NCBI GenBank assembly: GCA_036399835.1
Contig: DASWMI010000096.1
Span: 1-53,794 of the forward strand
Direction of reading: 5' to 3'
Length of the DNA stretch: 53,794 nt
From: DASYML01 sp036399835
GTDB taxonomy: Bacteria; Acidobacteriota; Blastocatellia; Pyrinomonadales; Pyrinomonadaceae
Below, one piece after another: positions 17,857-26,725 of the stretch. How positions within the stretch are numbered: the first letter of the stretch is position 1; each line of letters begins with the position of its first letter. The notes under the pieces were generated by a model that was given only the letters and a program-made list of their open reading frames with translations, had not been told where the DNA came from and searched no databases. A program made the translations under genes and the position numbers.

Positions 17857-19119
17857 ATGGTCCAACAAACACCGACAGTTGAATTTATCACGGAGCGAGG
17901 GCGGCTGGTTGCCGGGCGCGATCAGACGGTTGATGTTTTGATACGACTCTTGCCGCCCGCACCCGACGCGGGCATTGGCCGCAGGCCGTGTCTCAATCTC
18001 AGCCTGGTGCTCGACCGTTCCGGCTCGATGGGCGGAGACAAGATCGTGCGCGCGCGCGAAGCCACGGAATATTGCATAGACCAACTGCTCCCGACCGACC
18101 GCTTCAGCGTAGTAATCTTCGACGACGAGATAGAAGTCCTGATTCCGAGCCAGTTGGCCGAAAACAAGTCTCTTCTCAAGAGCCGACTCGCCGGAATCCG
18201 TGCGCGCAATTCAACCGCGCTGCACGAAGCCTGGGTGCGCGGCGGGATGCAGGTCAGCGAGCATCTAACGGAAAGCGCGATCAATCGCGTGCTGCTGATT
18301 ACAGACGGGCAGGCCAACGTCGGCGAAACCAACATTGACCGCATCGTCTCGCAGGCCAAAGGGCTGGCCGAGCGCGGCGTGAGCACTTCGACCGTAGGCA
18401 TCGGCGAAGACTTTAACGAAGACCTGCTGCTGCCTATGGCCGAGGCAGGGCGCGGCAACGCCTGGCACGTCGAGCGCGCGGAAGATATGCAACGCATCTT
18501 CGCCGTAGAGCTTGAGGGACTCATCGCGCAGGTGGCCCACACCGTCACGCTCGGCCTCATTCCATCTGACGGCATACGCCTGGCCGATGTGCTCAACGAT
18601 TTCGAGCTTGGCGAGACCGGGCGTTACAAGCTGCCCAACCTGCAAGCAGGCTCGCCGCTCGAAGTGTTGGTCCAGTTGCGCGTCCACGCGCAGAAGGCCG
18701 GAACGCGGCTGCGACTGCTGGACCTGCGTCTGGGCTACACGCCGCAGGAGATGAAGTCCGCCGAAGTGGTCAAGCAAACGCTCGAAGTGGAATTCGATGA
18801 AGAGTCGGCTGTCGAAGCGCTGCCCGTTAATCATGAAGTCGCGCGGGCCCTGCAGCTACTGATGAACGCACGCGCGCGTCGCGAGGCCGTGCAGCACATG
18901 GATGCGGGTGATTACGATCTGGCGGCTGAGGTTGTCGGCTCATCGCTCAGGGCTTCGCAGATGCTCTTTAGTGCCATGCCGGCCTCGGAGCAGGCGGATC
19001 AAGAGATAAGCATGCTGACGGACTTGTCCGAATCAATCAGCAATCCGAGCGAGTCAAGCAGGAATCGCAAGCGGCTATCATTTCAGGATTACTTTCGCCG
19101 CTACAGCAAGAGAAGTTAA
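17857..19119 (+). CDS. von Willebrand factor A domain protein
   Basis: Protein of 420 aa from ATG 17857; a GTG at 17839 overlapping the previous stop (GTGA) would add six residues. The VWA domain (about residues 45-230) has the complete MIDAS metal site: DRSGSMGG (DxSxS), the Thr in NSTALHEAW and TDGQANVGE. A beta domain follows, then a helical tail (ALQLLMNARARREAVQHMD). No signal peptide or membrane segment, so probably cytoplasmic. VWA proteins mediate protein-protein contacts and often partner with AAA ATPases, but none is here. Coupling to the MerR-like gene suggests regulator and effector belong together. Confidence 0.85.
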   Translation: MVQQTPTVEFITERGRLVAGRDQTVDVLIRLLPPAPDAGIGRRPCLNLSLVLDRSGSMGGDKIVRAREATEYCIDQLLPTDRFSVVIFDDEIEVLIPSQLAENKSLLKSRLAGIRARNSTALHEAWVRGGMQVSEHLTESAINRVLLITDGQANVGETNIDRIVSQAKGLAERGVSTSTVGIGEDFNEDLLLPMAEAGRGNAWHVERAEDMQRIFAVELEGLIAQVAHTVTLGLIPSDGIRLADVLNDFELGETGRYKLPNLQAGSPLEVLVQLRVHAQKAGTRLRLLDLRLGYTPQEMKSAEVVKQTLEVEFDEESAVEALPVNHEVARALQLLMNARARREAVQHMDAGDYDLAAEVVGSSLRASQMLFSAMPASEQADQEISMLTDLSESISNPSESSRNRKRLSFQDYFRRYSKRS

Positions 19120-19174
19120 TCCACCGAATCCGAAGTTAACTCAAACAAAAAGGTCCATTTAAAGGGCTGATAAG

Positions 19175-19209
19175 AATAGCCCCGCGCTGATAAAGTGCGA
19201 GGCTATTTT
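19175..19209 (+). terminator. Terminator after the VWA gene
   Basis: AATAGCC (19175-19181) pairs with GGCTATT (19201-19207), with an inner CGC/GCG extension, followed by TTTTC and an AT-rich stretch. It lies 56 bp behind the stop. Confidence 0.7.
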
Positions 19210-19228
19210 CAATTTTCCTTGCGGGGTC

Positions 19229-19329
19229 GTAAGGTACGAGCGAAAATAGAGGGTTGCCCGTGTAACCTTCTCATATCGCAATCACAAGCTGATCGCAACC
19301 ATTGTCTGACCCGCGCTACAGTACCTTAC
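19229..19329 (+). other. Structured leader upstream of the OmpA gene
   Basis: A perfect 9-nt inverted repeat, GTAAGGTAC (19229-19237) and GTACCTTAC (19321-19329), encloses 83 nt containing GGTT/AACC arms and the word ATCGCAA twice (near 19276 and 19292). It ends 124 bp before the OmpA start. Could be a long operator or a structured RNA. No gene is seen between 19120 and 19453. Confidence 0.35.
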
Positions 19330-19453
19330 ACGACGCCAGAAACTTATATGTGTTAGTCGAGTCTTCCGATTAAACCTCGCGGAAAAAATCCAACTCTATC
19401 GCTGCACTCTTCGCGAGACAGCTAAAGATACAACTCTGTGTGGAGGAGAAGAA

Positions 19454-20482
<1,029 letters not shown>

Positions 20483-20596
20483 AGCAGACGCGCAACGGTA
20501 AGCTCAATGCAATATCATCGCAACCAAGCGAAGCCTGCTGAGGTGTAGAGTTCACACAGTTACTCAGAGCATTTTCCTTCTTAGGGGCAAGCGAGT

Positions 20597-20631
20597 GAGC
20601 GTCAGGTTTGGGGACCTGGCGCTCTTTTTTT
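20597..20631 (+). terminator. Terminator of the OmpA gene
   Basis: GAGCGTCAGGT (20597-20607) pairs with ACCTGGCGCTC (20614-20624) over 11 positions with one G-T pair, followed by seven T. A strong intrinsic terminator about 115 bp after the stop. Confidence 0.85.
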
Positions 20632-20985
20632 CTCTTTCCTGGCGGGCTAGCCAGCCAAGCGCAAATTCATTCAGCGCGGTATTGCCTCTATCAACTTGAA
20701 AAGGTCGAAAACGAGTCCTCGACCCGGCCCGTTTGCCCGCCAGAGCGCGCCGTTATCTGCGGATTAATTCAAACAAACTTGATAATTGGTCCGCTGAGCG
20801 AGCGCGTGGCGGGACGAAACCTGTCCCTCTCTTCATCATCGTTTCTGAAGTGGCAAGCCTTTTGCGTTAGAGACTGTAGACGCGCCGAGGTTGTGCCGAA
20901 AACCGTACAGGTCGGATTGGCGCGGATGAAATATTCGGGCACGAATTTCGAGTTTTGATTGCAGCTCACAGGAGGGAATTTGAGT
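20632..20985. other. Intergenic stretch without supported gene
   Basis: 354 bp between the OmpA terminator and the GlsB gene. The plus-strand open frame of 116 codons here starts inside the terminator loop and shows no domain, so I do not call it. AGGAGG at 20970-20975 is the ribosome site of the next gene. Confidence 0.5.
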
Positions 20986-21273
20986 ATGGGGTTTATCGCT
21001 TACATTATTTTAGGTTTGCTCGCCGGGCTGATTGCGAAAGCGATCATGCCGGGTAAAGACCCGGGCGGAGTCATCATCACGATTCTGCTGGGTATCGCAG
21101 GCTCACTCATCGGCGGCTTTCTGGGCAGCATGCTGCTCGGTTACGGCGGCGCGAACTCTGCGGGAGACATCAACCGGCCCGGCTTTATCATGAGCCTGGT
21201 GCTCTCTGTGGTCGGCGCTATCGTTCTGCTCGCAGCCTACAGGCTCATCACGCGCAGAAGTTTGACCAGTTGA
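20986..21273 (+). CDS. GlsB/YeaQ/YmgE family membrane protein (transglycosylase-associated)
   Basis: Inner-membrane protein of 95 aa with three hydrophobic helices: FIAYIILGLLAGLIAKAIMPG, GGVIITILLGIAGSLIGGFLG and FIMSLVLSVVGAIVLLAAYR. The Gly-rich pattern GLIAKAIMPGKDPGG is characteristic of the YeaQ/YmgE family, small stress-associated membrane proteins of unclear molecular role. ATG 20986 is placed by AGGAGG at 20970-20975 and the family's usual N-terminus; a frame start at 20959 would add nine unlikely residues. Confidence 0.88.
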   Translation: MGFIAYIILGLLAGLIAKAIMPGKDPGGVIITILLGIAGSLIGGFLGSMLLGYGGANSAGDINRPGFIMSLVLSVVGAIVLLAAYRLITRRSLTS

Positions 21274-21287
21274 TTTCTCAAAGAGAG

Positions 21288-21368
21288 TTCAGAAGGTAAG
21301 GTGCTGGCGAGGCCCTGTTTTTTTGAAAATGGTCAGCAACCGTTTGCCCGCCAGCACACCTTCTTGAA
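21288..21368. repeat. Long inverted repeat between convergent genes
   Basis: Arm GTGCTGGCG (21301-21309) pairs with CGCCAGCAC (21349-21357), and flanking AGAAGGT/ACCTTCT and TTCA/TGAA extend it with a small bulge. The 39-nt loop holds a run of seven T. It probably ends transcription from both sides, or is a degenerate mobile hairpin. Confidence 0.55.
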
Positions 21369-21467
21369 ACCGAGCCGGAAGCAGAAAATATTTTTCGCAC
21401 ATGCCGCATGAGCCGTCGCGCAGCGTGTCCCGAAATCCGCTGGACTCCAATCGTCGTTCTCTTCAGC

Positions 21468-22376
21468 TTACTCTTTATCCTCTTCAACCCGCTCTTTCTC
21501 TTTCTTTCTTTGCATCCGTTTATATCTTTGGAAGACAAGCTCGGCCCTGATTCTGTGATAAGCCCAGGAGAGGCCCCGACTGCCGAAGAGAGTCTGGCGA
21601 ACTCTTTTCAGGCGCGCTTTTCTCAAGCTCTTGCGGCAGGCTTTGATGCGCTCGCGGCATAAGCTCGCAAGCTCTCTATCGTTTTTTAGATATTTGAGTT
21701 GCGAGCGGTAAATCGCTATCGTGGATGCAATCATCAAAGACGTATCTCTCGAAGTGTTAGAGCCGTGCACGCGATGCTGGACCACTATACGGTCGTGGCA
21801 AAAGACCCTGTGCTCTCTAGTGATGCGCATGTAGAGGTCCAGGTCGTCGCAGCCCTTCGGCGCGGGATCGAAACCGCCGACCTTTGAAAAGATGTCGCGC
21901 CGGAACATGACCGCCCCGGTCGTGCCTATGTAATTATGGTCCAAGAGCACGCGGTAGTGATCGCGCTCGATACAGACGGGCGCGGGCGAGCTGTAGACTT
22001 CCCCTTCGCCTGTCATAAACTCCCAGTGGCCCGAAACAAAAGCACATTCGGGATGCTCTGCAAGGCAGCTCACGCCGACTTCGAGCGCAAAGGGAAGCAG
22101 TCGGTCGTCCGCATCCAGAAAGACCAGGCTTTGACCGCGACTGAAATCAAGACCCGCGTTGCGCGCCCCCGCGATTCCACGGTTGGCCTGCCGCTCATAC
22201 CGCACGCCCGGAAATCTTGAGACGACCTCTTCTGTATTATCCGTCGAGCCGTCGTCAACGACTACAATCTCGAAATTGCGATAGGTCTGCGCGAGCACAC
22301 TTTCGATGGCCTCGCCTATGTAATGGGCATAGTTGAAGGTCGGGATGATGACTGAGACCAGAGGGGCTTCGCTCAT
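21468..22376 (-). CDS. Family 2 glycosyltransferase (GT-A), B
   Basis: Protein of 302 aa that transfers a sugar from a nucleotide-sugar donor, probably to a cell-surface glycan. N-terminal GT-A domain: PLVSVIIPTFNYAHYIGEAI, VVVDDGSTDNTEE (first Asp pair) and the DxD motif FLDADDRLLP; later TTGAVMFRRDIF and a C-terminal basic helix rich in Lys/Arg that could lie on the membrane. ATG 22376 (MSEAPLV) is the likely start; a TTG at 22412 would overlap the upstream gene. It forms a two-gene unit with the glycosyltransferase upstream (33-bp gap). Confidence 0.88.
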   Translation of the reverse strand: MSEAPLVSVIIPTFNYAHYIGEAIESVLAQTYRNFEIVVVDDGSTDNTEEVVSRFPGVRYERQANRGIAGARNAGLDFSRGQSLVFLDADDRLLPFALEVGVSCLAEHPECAFVSGHWEFMTGEGEVYSSPAPVCIERDHYRVLLDHNYIGTTGAVMFRRDIFSKVGGFDPAPKGCDDLDLYMRITREHRVFCHDRIVVQHRVHGSNTSRDTSLMIASTIAIYRSQLKYLKNDRELASLCRERIKACRKSLRKARLKRVRQTLFGSRGLSWAYHRIRAELVFQRYKRMQRKKEKERVEEDKE

Positions 22377-22408
22377 GCGTTTAGGCTTTCGCGTGTGCAG
22401 GGGGACTC

Positions 22409-23575
22409 TCAATTTTTGACTGGCGGCAAGACTTTGCGCCGTAGACGTGTGGTCCAGCCGGTCAGGGGAAGAAGACCCAGTCGCGGATATTTCTTAATGA
22501 TGCGTTTCAACTCCGCTCTGCTGTTGCGCTGCGCGCCCGTGTCTTCCCGTGTGGTTAAACGCGCACGCTCAAAGAGGCTCGCGAGCTGTCGCTTTAAATC
22601 AATAGGCGGCGATGCGCGCCGCGCCGCGCGCCTTACAGGAGCATAGTGCGGGGCGTAAACCAGCTCGTGTTGAATAATCAGGAAATCTATAAGCTGGGAT
22701 GCGGCGTTATTTGACAGCGTCGCTGCATGCTCATGCAGGCGAAAGGTAGCCAGCTCTTCGTTGATAAAATAAAGCCCTGTGTTGACGGCCAGGCGCATAC
22801 AGTATTCCCAGTCAACGAGCTGCAAAAGGTCCGTCTGGAAAAGCCCGAAGCGGCGCACAGCCGCGCGTTTGAACATGATGGCTGTCGGCTCGCCTATGCA
22901 GTTGACGAGCGGATGCCTGGCCGCGTGCGCCGCGAACTCTTCCGGTCCGATGAAAGAGCGTTGAGGGAAGCGGCGCGATAGCTCGTTCGCCGCGACATAT
23001 TCGAGAAACGTCCGCCTGAAGCTTTCCTTAACGCCGCTCTCGAAGACGAAGTTTCGACGGCTGGCGACGAGGGTCGCGCCGCCCTGCGAGCCGCACTCGT
23101 ACATACGCTCGACACACAGCGGGTGCAGATAATCATCCTGAAAAAGAAACTTTATCCATTCGCCGCGGGCCAGTTCCAGACAGCGATTCCAGTTGCCTCC
23201 GAGTCCGAGCCTGCGAGGATTGCTATAAAGACGCACACGCGAATCCCTACGCGCAACCTCCTGGACCAATAAGAGCGTTTTATCCGTCGAAGCATCATCA
23301 ACGATGAGTAGTTCAAAATCGGGAAAGGTCTGCGCGAGCGCGCTTTCCAGAGCTTGACGCAAATAGGCCGCTCCGTTATGCGTCGGCACACAGATGCTCA
23401 CCGCGCGAGTTTTGTCAGGCGTAATCTTGATCTTTGTTACTCCTTCGGCTCGCGCGGATGTCTTGCAGTGGTTCGCTGGTCCAAAGCAATCGCAGCTGAC
23501 AGACGAATCTTGATGATATGACTTCGAGAAGAGATGAGGTGGAAAACTCTTTCCAGCGATACAAGAGGCCGCCAT
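22409..23575 (-). CDS. Family 2 glycosyltransferase (GT-A), A
   Basis: Protein of up to 388 aa. GT-A motifs: VSICVPTHNGAAYLRQAL, LLIVDDASTDKTL, LGLGGNWNRCLELARGEW and FQDDYLHP as the DxD equivalent, then a helical C-terminal half. The first about 45 residues of the frame (Cys/His-rich, no hydrophobic pattern) do not fit the family, so the true start may be downstream near codon 45, where no ATG is present; I keep the first ATG. Together with the next gene it probably decorates one glycan. The two are related but distinct in length and acceptor region. Confidence 0.85.
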   Translation of the reverse strand: MAASCIAGKSFPPHLFSKSYHQDSSVSCDCFGPANHCKTSARAEGVTKIKITPDKTRAVSICVPTHNGAAYLRQALESALAQTFPDFELLIVDDASTDKTLLLVQEVARRDSRVRLYSNPRRLGLGGNWNRCLELARGEWIKFLFQDDYLHPLCVERMYECGSQGGATLVASRRNFVFESGVKESFRRTFLEYVAANELSRRFPQRSFIGPEEFAAHAARHPLVNCIGEPTAIMFKRAAVRRFGLFQTDLLQLVDWEYCMRLAVNTGLYFINEELATFRLHEHAATLSNNAASQLIDFLIIQHELVYAPHYAPVRRAARRASPPIDLKRQLASLFERARLTTREDTGAQRNSRAELKRIIKKYPRLGLLPLTGWTTRLRRKVLPPVKN

Positions 23576-23639
23576 CAGAGCGGCGCTGACCCTTTAAAAA
23601 ATCAAGACACCCGGCGGGACTTGAAATCTATAGCATGAA

Positions 23640-23717
23640 TGGCGGGCCGTGAGGGACTCGAACCCCCGACACCTGGTTCCGAAGACCAGTGCTCTATCCA
23701 AACTGAGCTAACGGCCC
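23640..23717 (-). tRNA. tRNA-Arg(UCG), CCA encoded
   Basis: On the minus strand the acceptor stem GGGCCGT pairs with ACGGCCC, followed by discriminator G and CCA (23640-23642). D-loop with GG, anticodon arm CTGGT-CTTCGGA-ACCAG (anticodon TCG, reads CGA), T-arm with standard TTCGAGT loop. All stems close; one G-T pair in the T-stem. Confidence 0.96.
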
Positions 23718-23851
23718 ATCAAGATAGTTAATCTTTCATCGAGATCGCTTCGGTCAGATGCTCTATCAGACCGGGCGACGCGTGCATCTTCCCGCGCGCT
23801 CCGGCGAAAGGTACTCTACAAAATCATCAAGGGGAGGTGCAACCGCTTCGG

Positions 23852-24325
23852 TCAGTCTTTCGTGCCGGGCCTGGCATCGGGCGCGGCGCTCGCGGCCCCG
23901 GCCTGCAATTTCTGTCGGATGAAGCGGACCATCTGGCCGATCTCATCTTTGCTCAGCTTCTCTTTGAAGGCGGGCATCCCGTCGCCGCCGTCGCTGATCT
24001 GTTTGGCAAGCTGCTCTTCAGTATGGTTGAGCGCGTGGCCCTTGAGCAGGCTCGGCACTTTGAGCCGCTTATCTTCGATCTTGACGAGACCGCCCTTGCC
24101 CTCGTCTCCATGACAGATGGAACACTCCTGCGCGTAGACCTCTTGCGTATGAGCGAACTCGTTTGCCGCGGGCGTGGGGCTGGCGCTGGTCGCGGTTGGC
24201 GCGGAGGCAGCCGGTGACGGTTGCGCACGGTTGCCTGAAGTTTGATTCGTGTTCGTGGTGTTATCGCAGGCCAGCGCGAAAAGGGCTAGGGCGGCCAGAA
24301 GGCAGGCAAGCTTAATCAGTTTCAT
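23852..24325 (-). CDS. Lipoprotein cytochrome c (monoheme)
   Basis: Protein of 157 aa. A lipobox-like ALFALAC places the lipidated Cys at residue 20, followed by a long Thr/Pro/Ala-rich flexible linker (to about residue 55) and a class I cytochrome c domain: heme site CSICH (Cys68, Cys71, His72) and axial Met117 in DGMPAF. It is anchored in the periplasm and moves electrons. Same strand and directly downstream of the cytochrome b-c fusion and Rieske genes, 171 bp further on, so it is the probable electron acceptor of that complex. No strong terminator is seen after it. Confidence 0.9.
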   Translation of the reverse strand: MKLIKLACLLAALALFALACDNTTNTNQTSGNRAQPSPAASAPTATSASPTPAANEFAHTQEVYAQECSICHGDEGKGGLVKIEDKRLKVPSLLKGHALNHTEEQLAKQISDGGDGMPAFKEKLSKDEIGQMVRFIRQKLQAGAASAAPDARPGTKD

Positions 24326-24496
24326 CCGGTTCTGTCTCCGAAAAGCGATGAAGAGTCTTCAGCTTTGATGTCAGTAGTAAAGAGCGCGCAGGAGTATAGC
24401 AGAAATAGAGTTGAGAGGTTAAAGGCCGGAGATGCGAGGTTAATGAAAGACAGAACACTAATCTCCGATAACCGACTGCTGGCCTCTCTCTTCCGA

Positions 24497-26041
24497 TCAC
24501 TTCTTTTTCTTGAGCGTGACAACGAAGTTGGCGATCTCAAGCTTTTCATCTTCGGTCAGCTTGCCCGCGTAAGATTTCATGGGCGGGCGCAGCCCGTAAG
24601 CCACGGGGTCATCCAGGAGCTTAACAATGTCTTCGACTGAACGGCGTGGTTTGAGGTAAACGCCTAGGAGTTTGGGGAAGATGGAGACGCCCTGCCCGTG
24701 CGTGCCGTGACAGTTGGCGCAGTTCTTGATGTAGGCTGCGGGCGCAGATGAGGATGCGAGCTGTCCTGTCTGAGATGTCGAACTCGCTGGACCAGTCGCT
24801 GCGCCTGAATTCGTTTGACGAGTGTTATTCGGAGTGCCCGCGCCGGTCGCGTCTTCATCATCGGCCAGCGCTTCGCCTGTTTGAAATCGCTGCGGCTCGA
24901 AGGGCGCGGCGCGAAAGGCCGCCTCGTCTGCTCTCTGTCGAGCCAGTTGCTCGCGCACACGCGGGTCGCGCGCATCCTCTATGTAGGCGAGCGCGGTCAT
25001 CACTGTAAAGAGCACGAGGCAGAATGCGAAGAGGGTCGCACCGATGCTGCGACGCGGGTGGTCCAATCTTTTAAGCAGCGGCAGCCGGTCCAGAAACGGG
25101 AGCGCGGCGAGACTGGCAAAAAACAGCAGGGGAAAGAGCAACGCGAAGAGAGAAGCGATCCGTCCCGGCAAAAACTTGAGGGTTTGAAAGAGCCAGAGAA
25201 ACTGTGCGCCGGGGCGCGGCAGGTATTCGGGCGCGGCCTCCTGCGGCGCTGGACCAAAGGGCGCGTGAAACTTGGCTGCGTAAAGCGCGAGCGCCAGAAA
25301 GATTAGCCCGGCCACAAAAGCGTTGCGCACAATCTGCCCGCGCATCCATGCTTCAAGCCGCAGTTCTTCCTCGGCGCTCACAGTGCCGCGCTCGCGGAAG
25401 ATAAAGAGCCGCGCGATGACGAGCAAGAGGATGAGCGTCGGCAGGACCAGCGCGTGCAGGGCGAAGAAGCGCGTCAGCGTGAGCGCGGAAATCTCCGAGC
25501 CTCCGAGCAGCCATCTTCTGGCTAAAGAGCCTGCGAGCGGCATCCCGCTCGTGATGCCTTCCGCGATACGCGTGCTGAAGAAAGCGCGCGCATCCCAGGG
25601 AAGCGAATAGCCTGTCGCGCCGCTCGCCATGATGAGCGCCAGCAGCACTACGCTCGCGGTCCAGCCAACGGGCCTGCGCCTGTAGCTTGCGCGCCAGAAC
25701 ATCTGCCCGATGTGCAGTACGAGAAAGAGCGTCAGCCATTGCGAGCCGTAGTGATGCAGAGCACGCAGCCAGGCTCCCGCGGTCAGCACCTTCTCTATGT
25801 AAGCGACGGTCGTGTGCGCGCTCTCGGTCGAAGGGACATAATAAAAGGCCAGGAGCACGCCCGTTATAAGCTGTAAAGCGAGGAGCATAGCAACCACCCC
25901 CGCGGTGGTCCGTGCCCATGCCTTGAAGCCCTCCGACGGCTCATCGACGAGCGAGCGTTCTATGTCCTGAAGTGTGGTCCAGCGCGCCAGCCAGCCATGG
26001 GCGGGCTGCGCAGTCTGACGGTTCTTCGAGTCGTCTTTCAT
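24497..26041 (-). CDS. Cytochrome b with fused C-terminal cytochrome c (atypical bc-type subunit)
   Basis: Inner-membrane subunit of 514 aa. Residues 40-220 are the cytochrome b N-domain with helix-B His96 and His110 and helix-D His196; residues 235-355 match the subunit-IV part; a Pro/Ala/Thr linker (380-435) leads to a cytochrome c domain with CANCH (Cys441, Cys444, His445) and Met488. Oddities: the fourth heme ligand, expected 14-15 residues after His196, is Ala210-Arg211, and the Qo-site PEWY is PGAQ (277-280); FYPxQ is WMRGQ. GYSLPWD and the GGSEISALTLTRFFALH stretch remain. It overlaps the Rieske gene by 4 bp (ATGA). Quinol oxidation by the normal Q-cycle is doubtful. Confidence 0.92.
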   Translation of the reverse strand: MKDDSKNRQTAQPAHGWLARWTTLQDIERSLVDEPSEGFKAWARTTAGVVAMLLALQLITGVLLAFYYVPSTESAHTTVAYIEKVLTAGAWLRALHHYGSQWLTLFLVLHIGQMFWRASYRRRPVGWTASVVLLALIMASGATGYSLPWDARAFFSTRIAEGITSGMPLAGSLARRWLLGGSEISALTLTRFFALHALVLPTLILLLVIARLFIFRERGTVSAEEELRLEAWMRGQIVRNAFVAGLIFLALALYAAKFHAPFGPAPQEAAPEYLPRPGAQFLWLFQTLKFLPGRIASLFALLFPLLFFASLAALPFLDRLPLLKRLDHPRRSIGATLFAFCLVLFTVMTALAYIEDARDPRVREQLARQRADEAAFRAAPFEPQRFQTGEALADDEDATGAGTPNNTRQTNSGAATGPASSTSQTGQLASSSAPAAYIKNCANCHGTHGQGVSIFPKLLGVYLKPRRSVEDIVKLLDDPVAYGLRPPMKSYAGKLTEDEKLEIANFVVTLKKKK

Positions 26042-26583
26042 CCGCGCACCAATCGCTCGGCTGTGTTGTTCTCGAAAGTCTGAAAGCGTACCTGTAGTAT
26101 CCCGTTCTCTTCGCGCGAAGGCAGCGGGTCGAGGCCGCGACGGGCTGGTCCAGTGAGCCGCGCTCCGTCAGGGGCAAAAAAGCTGTCATGGCAGGGACAG
26201 GAGAATCTGTTTGACTCTTCCTGCCAGTTGACGTTGCAGCCTTCGTGCGGGCAGACGCTGGAGAGCACGGAGTTGTTCTGCGCGGGCAGGACATAGACAA
26301 AGTGCTCTTCGAGCGAAGTGGCCCAGCCCTCCTGCCGCTCAACGAGAATGCTGCGCATGACGGGCTTTTGGCCCTTAATCTCTGCCAGCGGCGCGACATT
26401 GGACCATATTCCGGCACTGGCCTCCTGCGCAGCCGCCGGACGCAGAAAGCGCAGGGCCGCGGCTGCCACGGTCGCCAGCATCCCGCCGAAGATGCCGAGC
26501 GAGATATACATTAAAAACTGCCTGCGGTCTTTTCCGTTTGGATTTTCTGTGGCGGGTGCAGCGGTCTCGGCTTGTTCGTTCAT
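26038..26583 (-). CDS. Rieske [2Fe-2S] protein
   Basis: Iron-sulfur subunit of 181 aa. The N-terminus has KDRRQFL, close to a Tat motif, then a membrane anchor (YISLGIFGGMLATVAAAAL). The cluster site is complete: CPHEGC (ligands Cys111 and His113) and CPCHDS (ligands Cys129 and His132), with Cys116 and Cys131 free for the usual disulfide. It is the first gene of the operon Rieske - cytochrome b/c - cytochrome c and starts the ATGA overlap with the next gene. Divergent from the HemQ-type gene, with 142 bp shared promoter region. Confidence 0.93.
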   Translation of the reverse strand: MNEQAETAAPATENPNGKDRRQFLMYISLGIFGGMLATVAAAALRFLRPAAAQEASAGIWSNVAPLAEIKGQKPVMRSILVERQEGWATSLEEHFVYVLPAQNNSVLSSVCPHEGCNVNWQEESNRFSCPCHDSFFAPDGARLTGPARRGLDPLPSREENGILQVRFQTFENNTAERLVRG

Positions 26584-26725
26584 CTTTTAATCCGTGTCTG
26601 ATACGTGTCCGGTTGCAATCAGGAAAGGATAGAAGCAGAATAACTATTGCGCCGCGCATTTTAGCCTAAATGGATGGGGAAGCGCGAGCCAAAGTTTTGG
26701 ACCACCCGAAGAGGTTGAATCTAGC

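Noticed and set aside
20608..20958. 116-codon plus-strand frame
   Set aside because: Starts inside the OmpA terminator and shows no coding features.
23748..23860. CGCTTCGGTCAG direct repeat around the cytochrome c stop
   Set aside because: Only two 12-nt copies, one inside the gene; probably chance.
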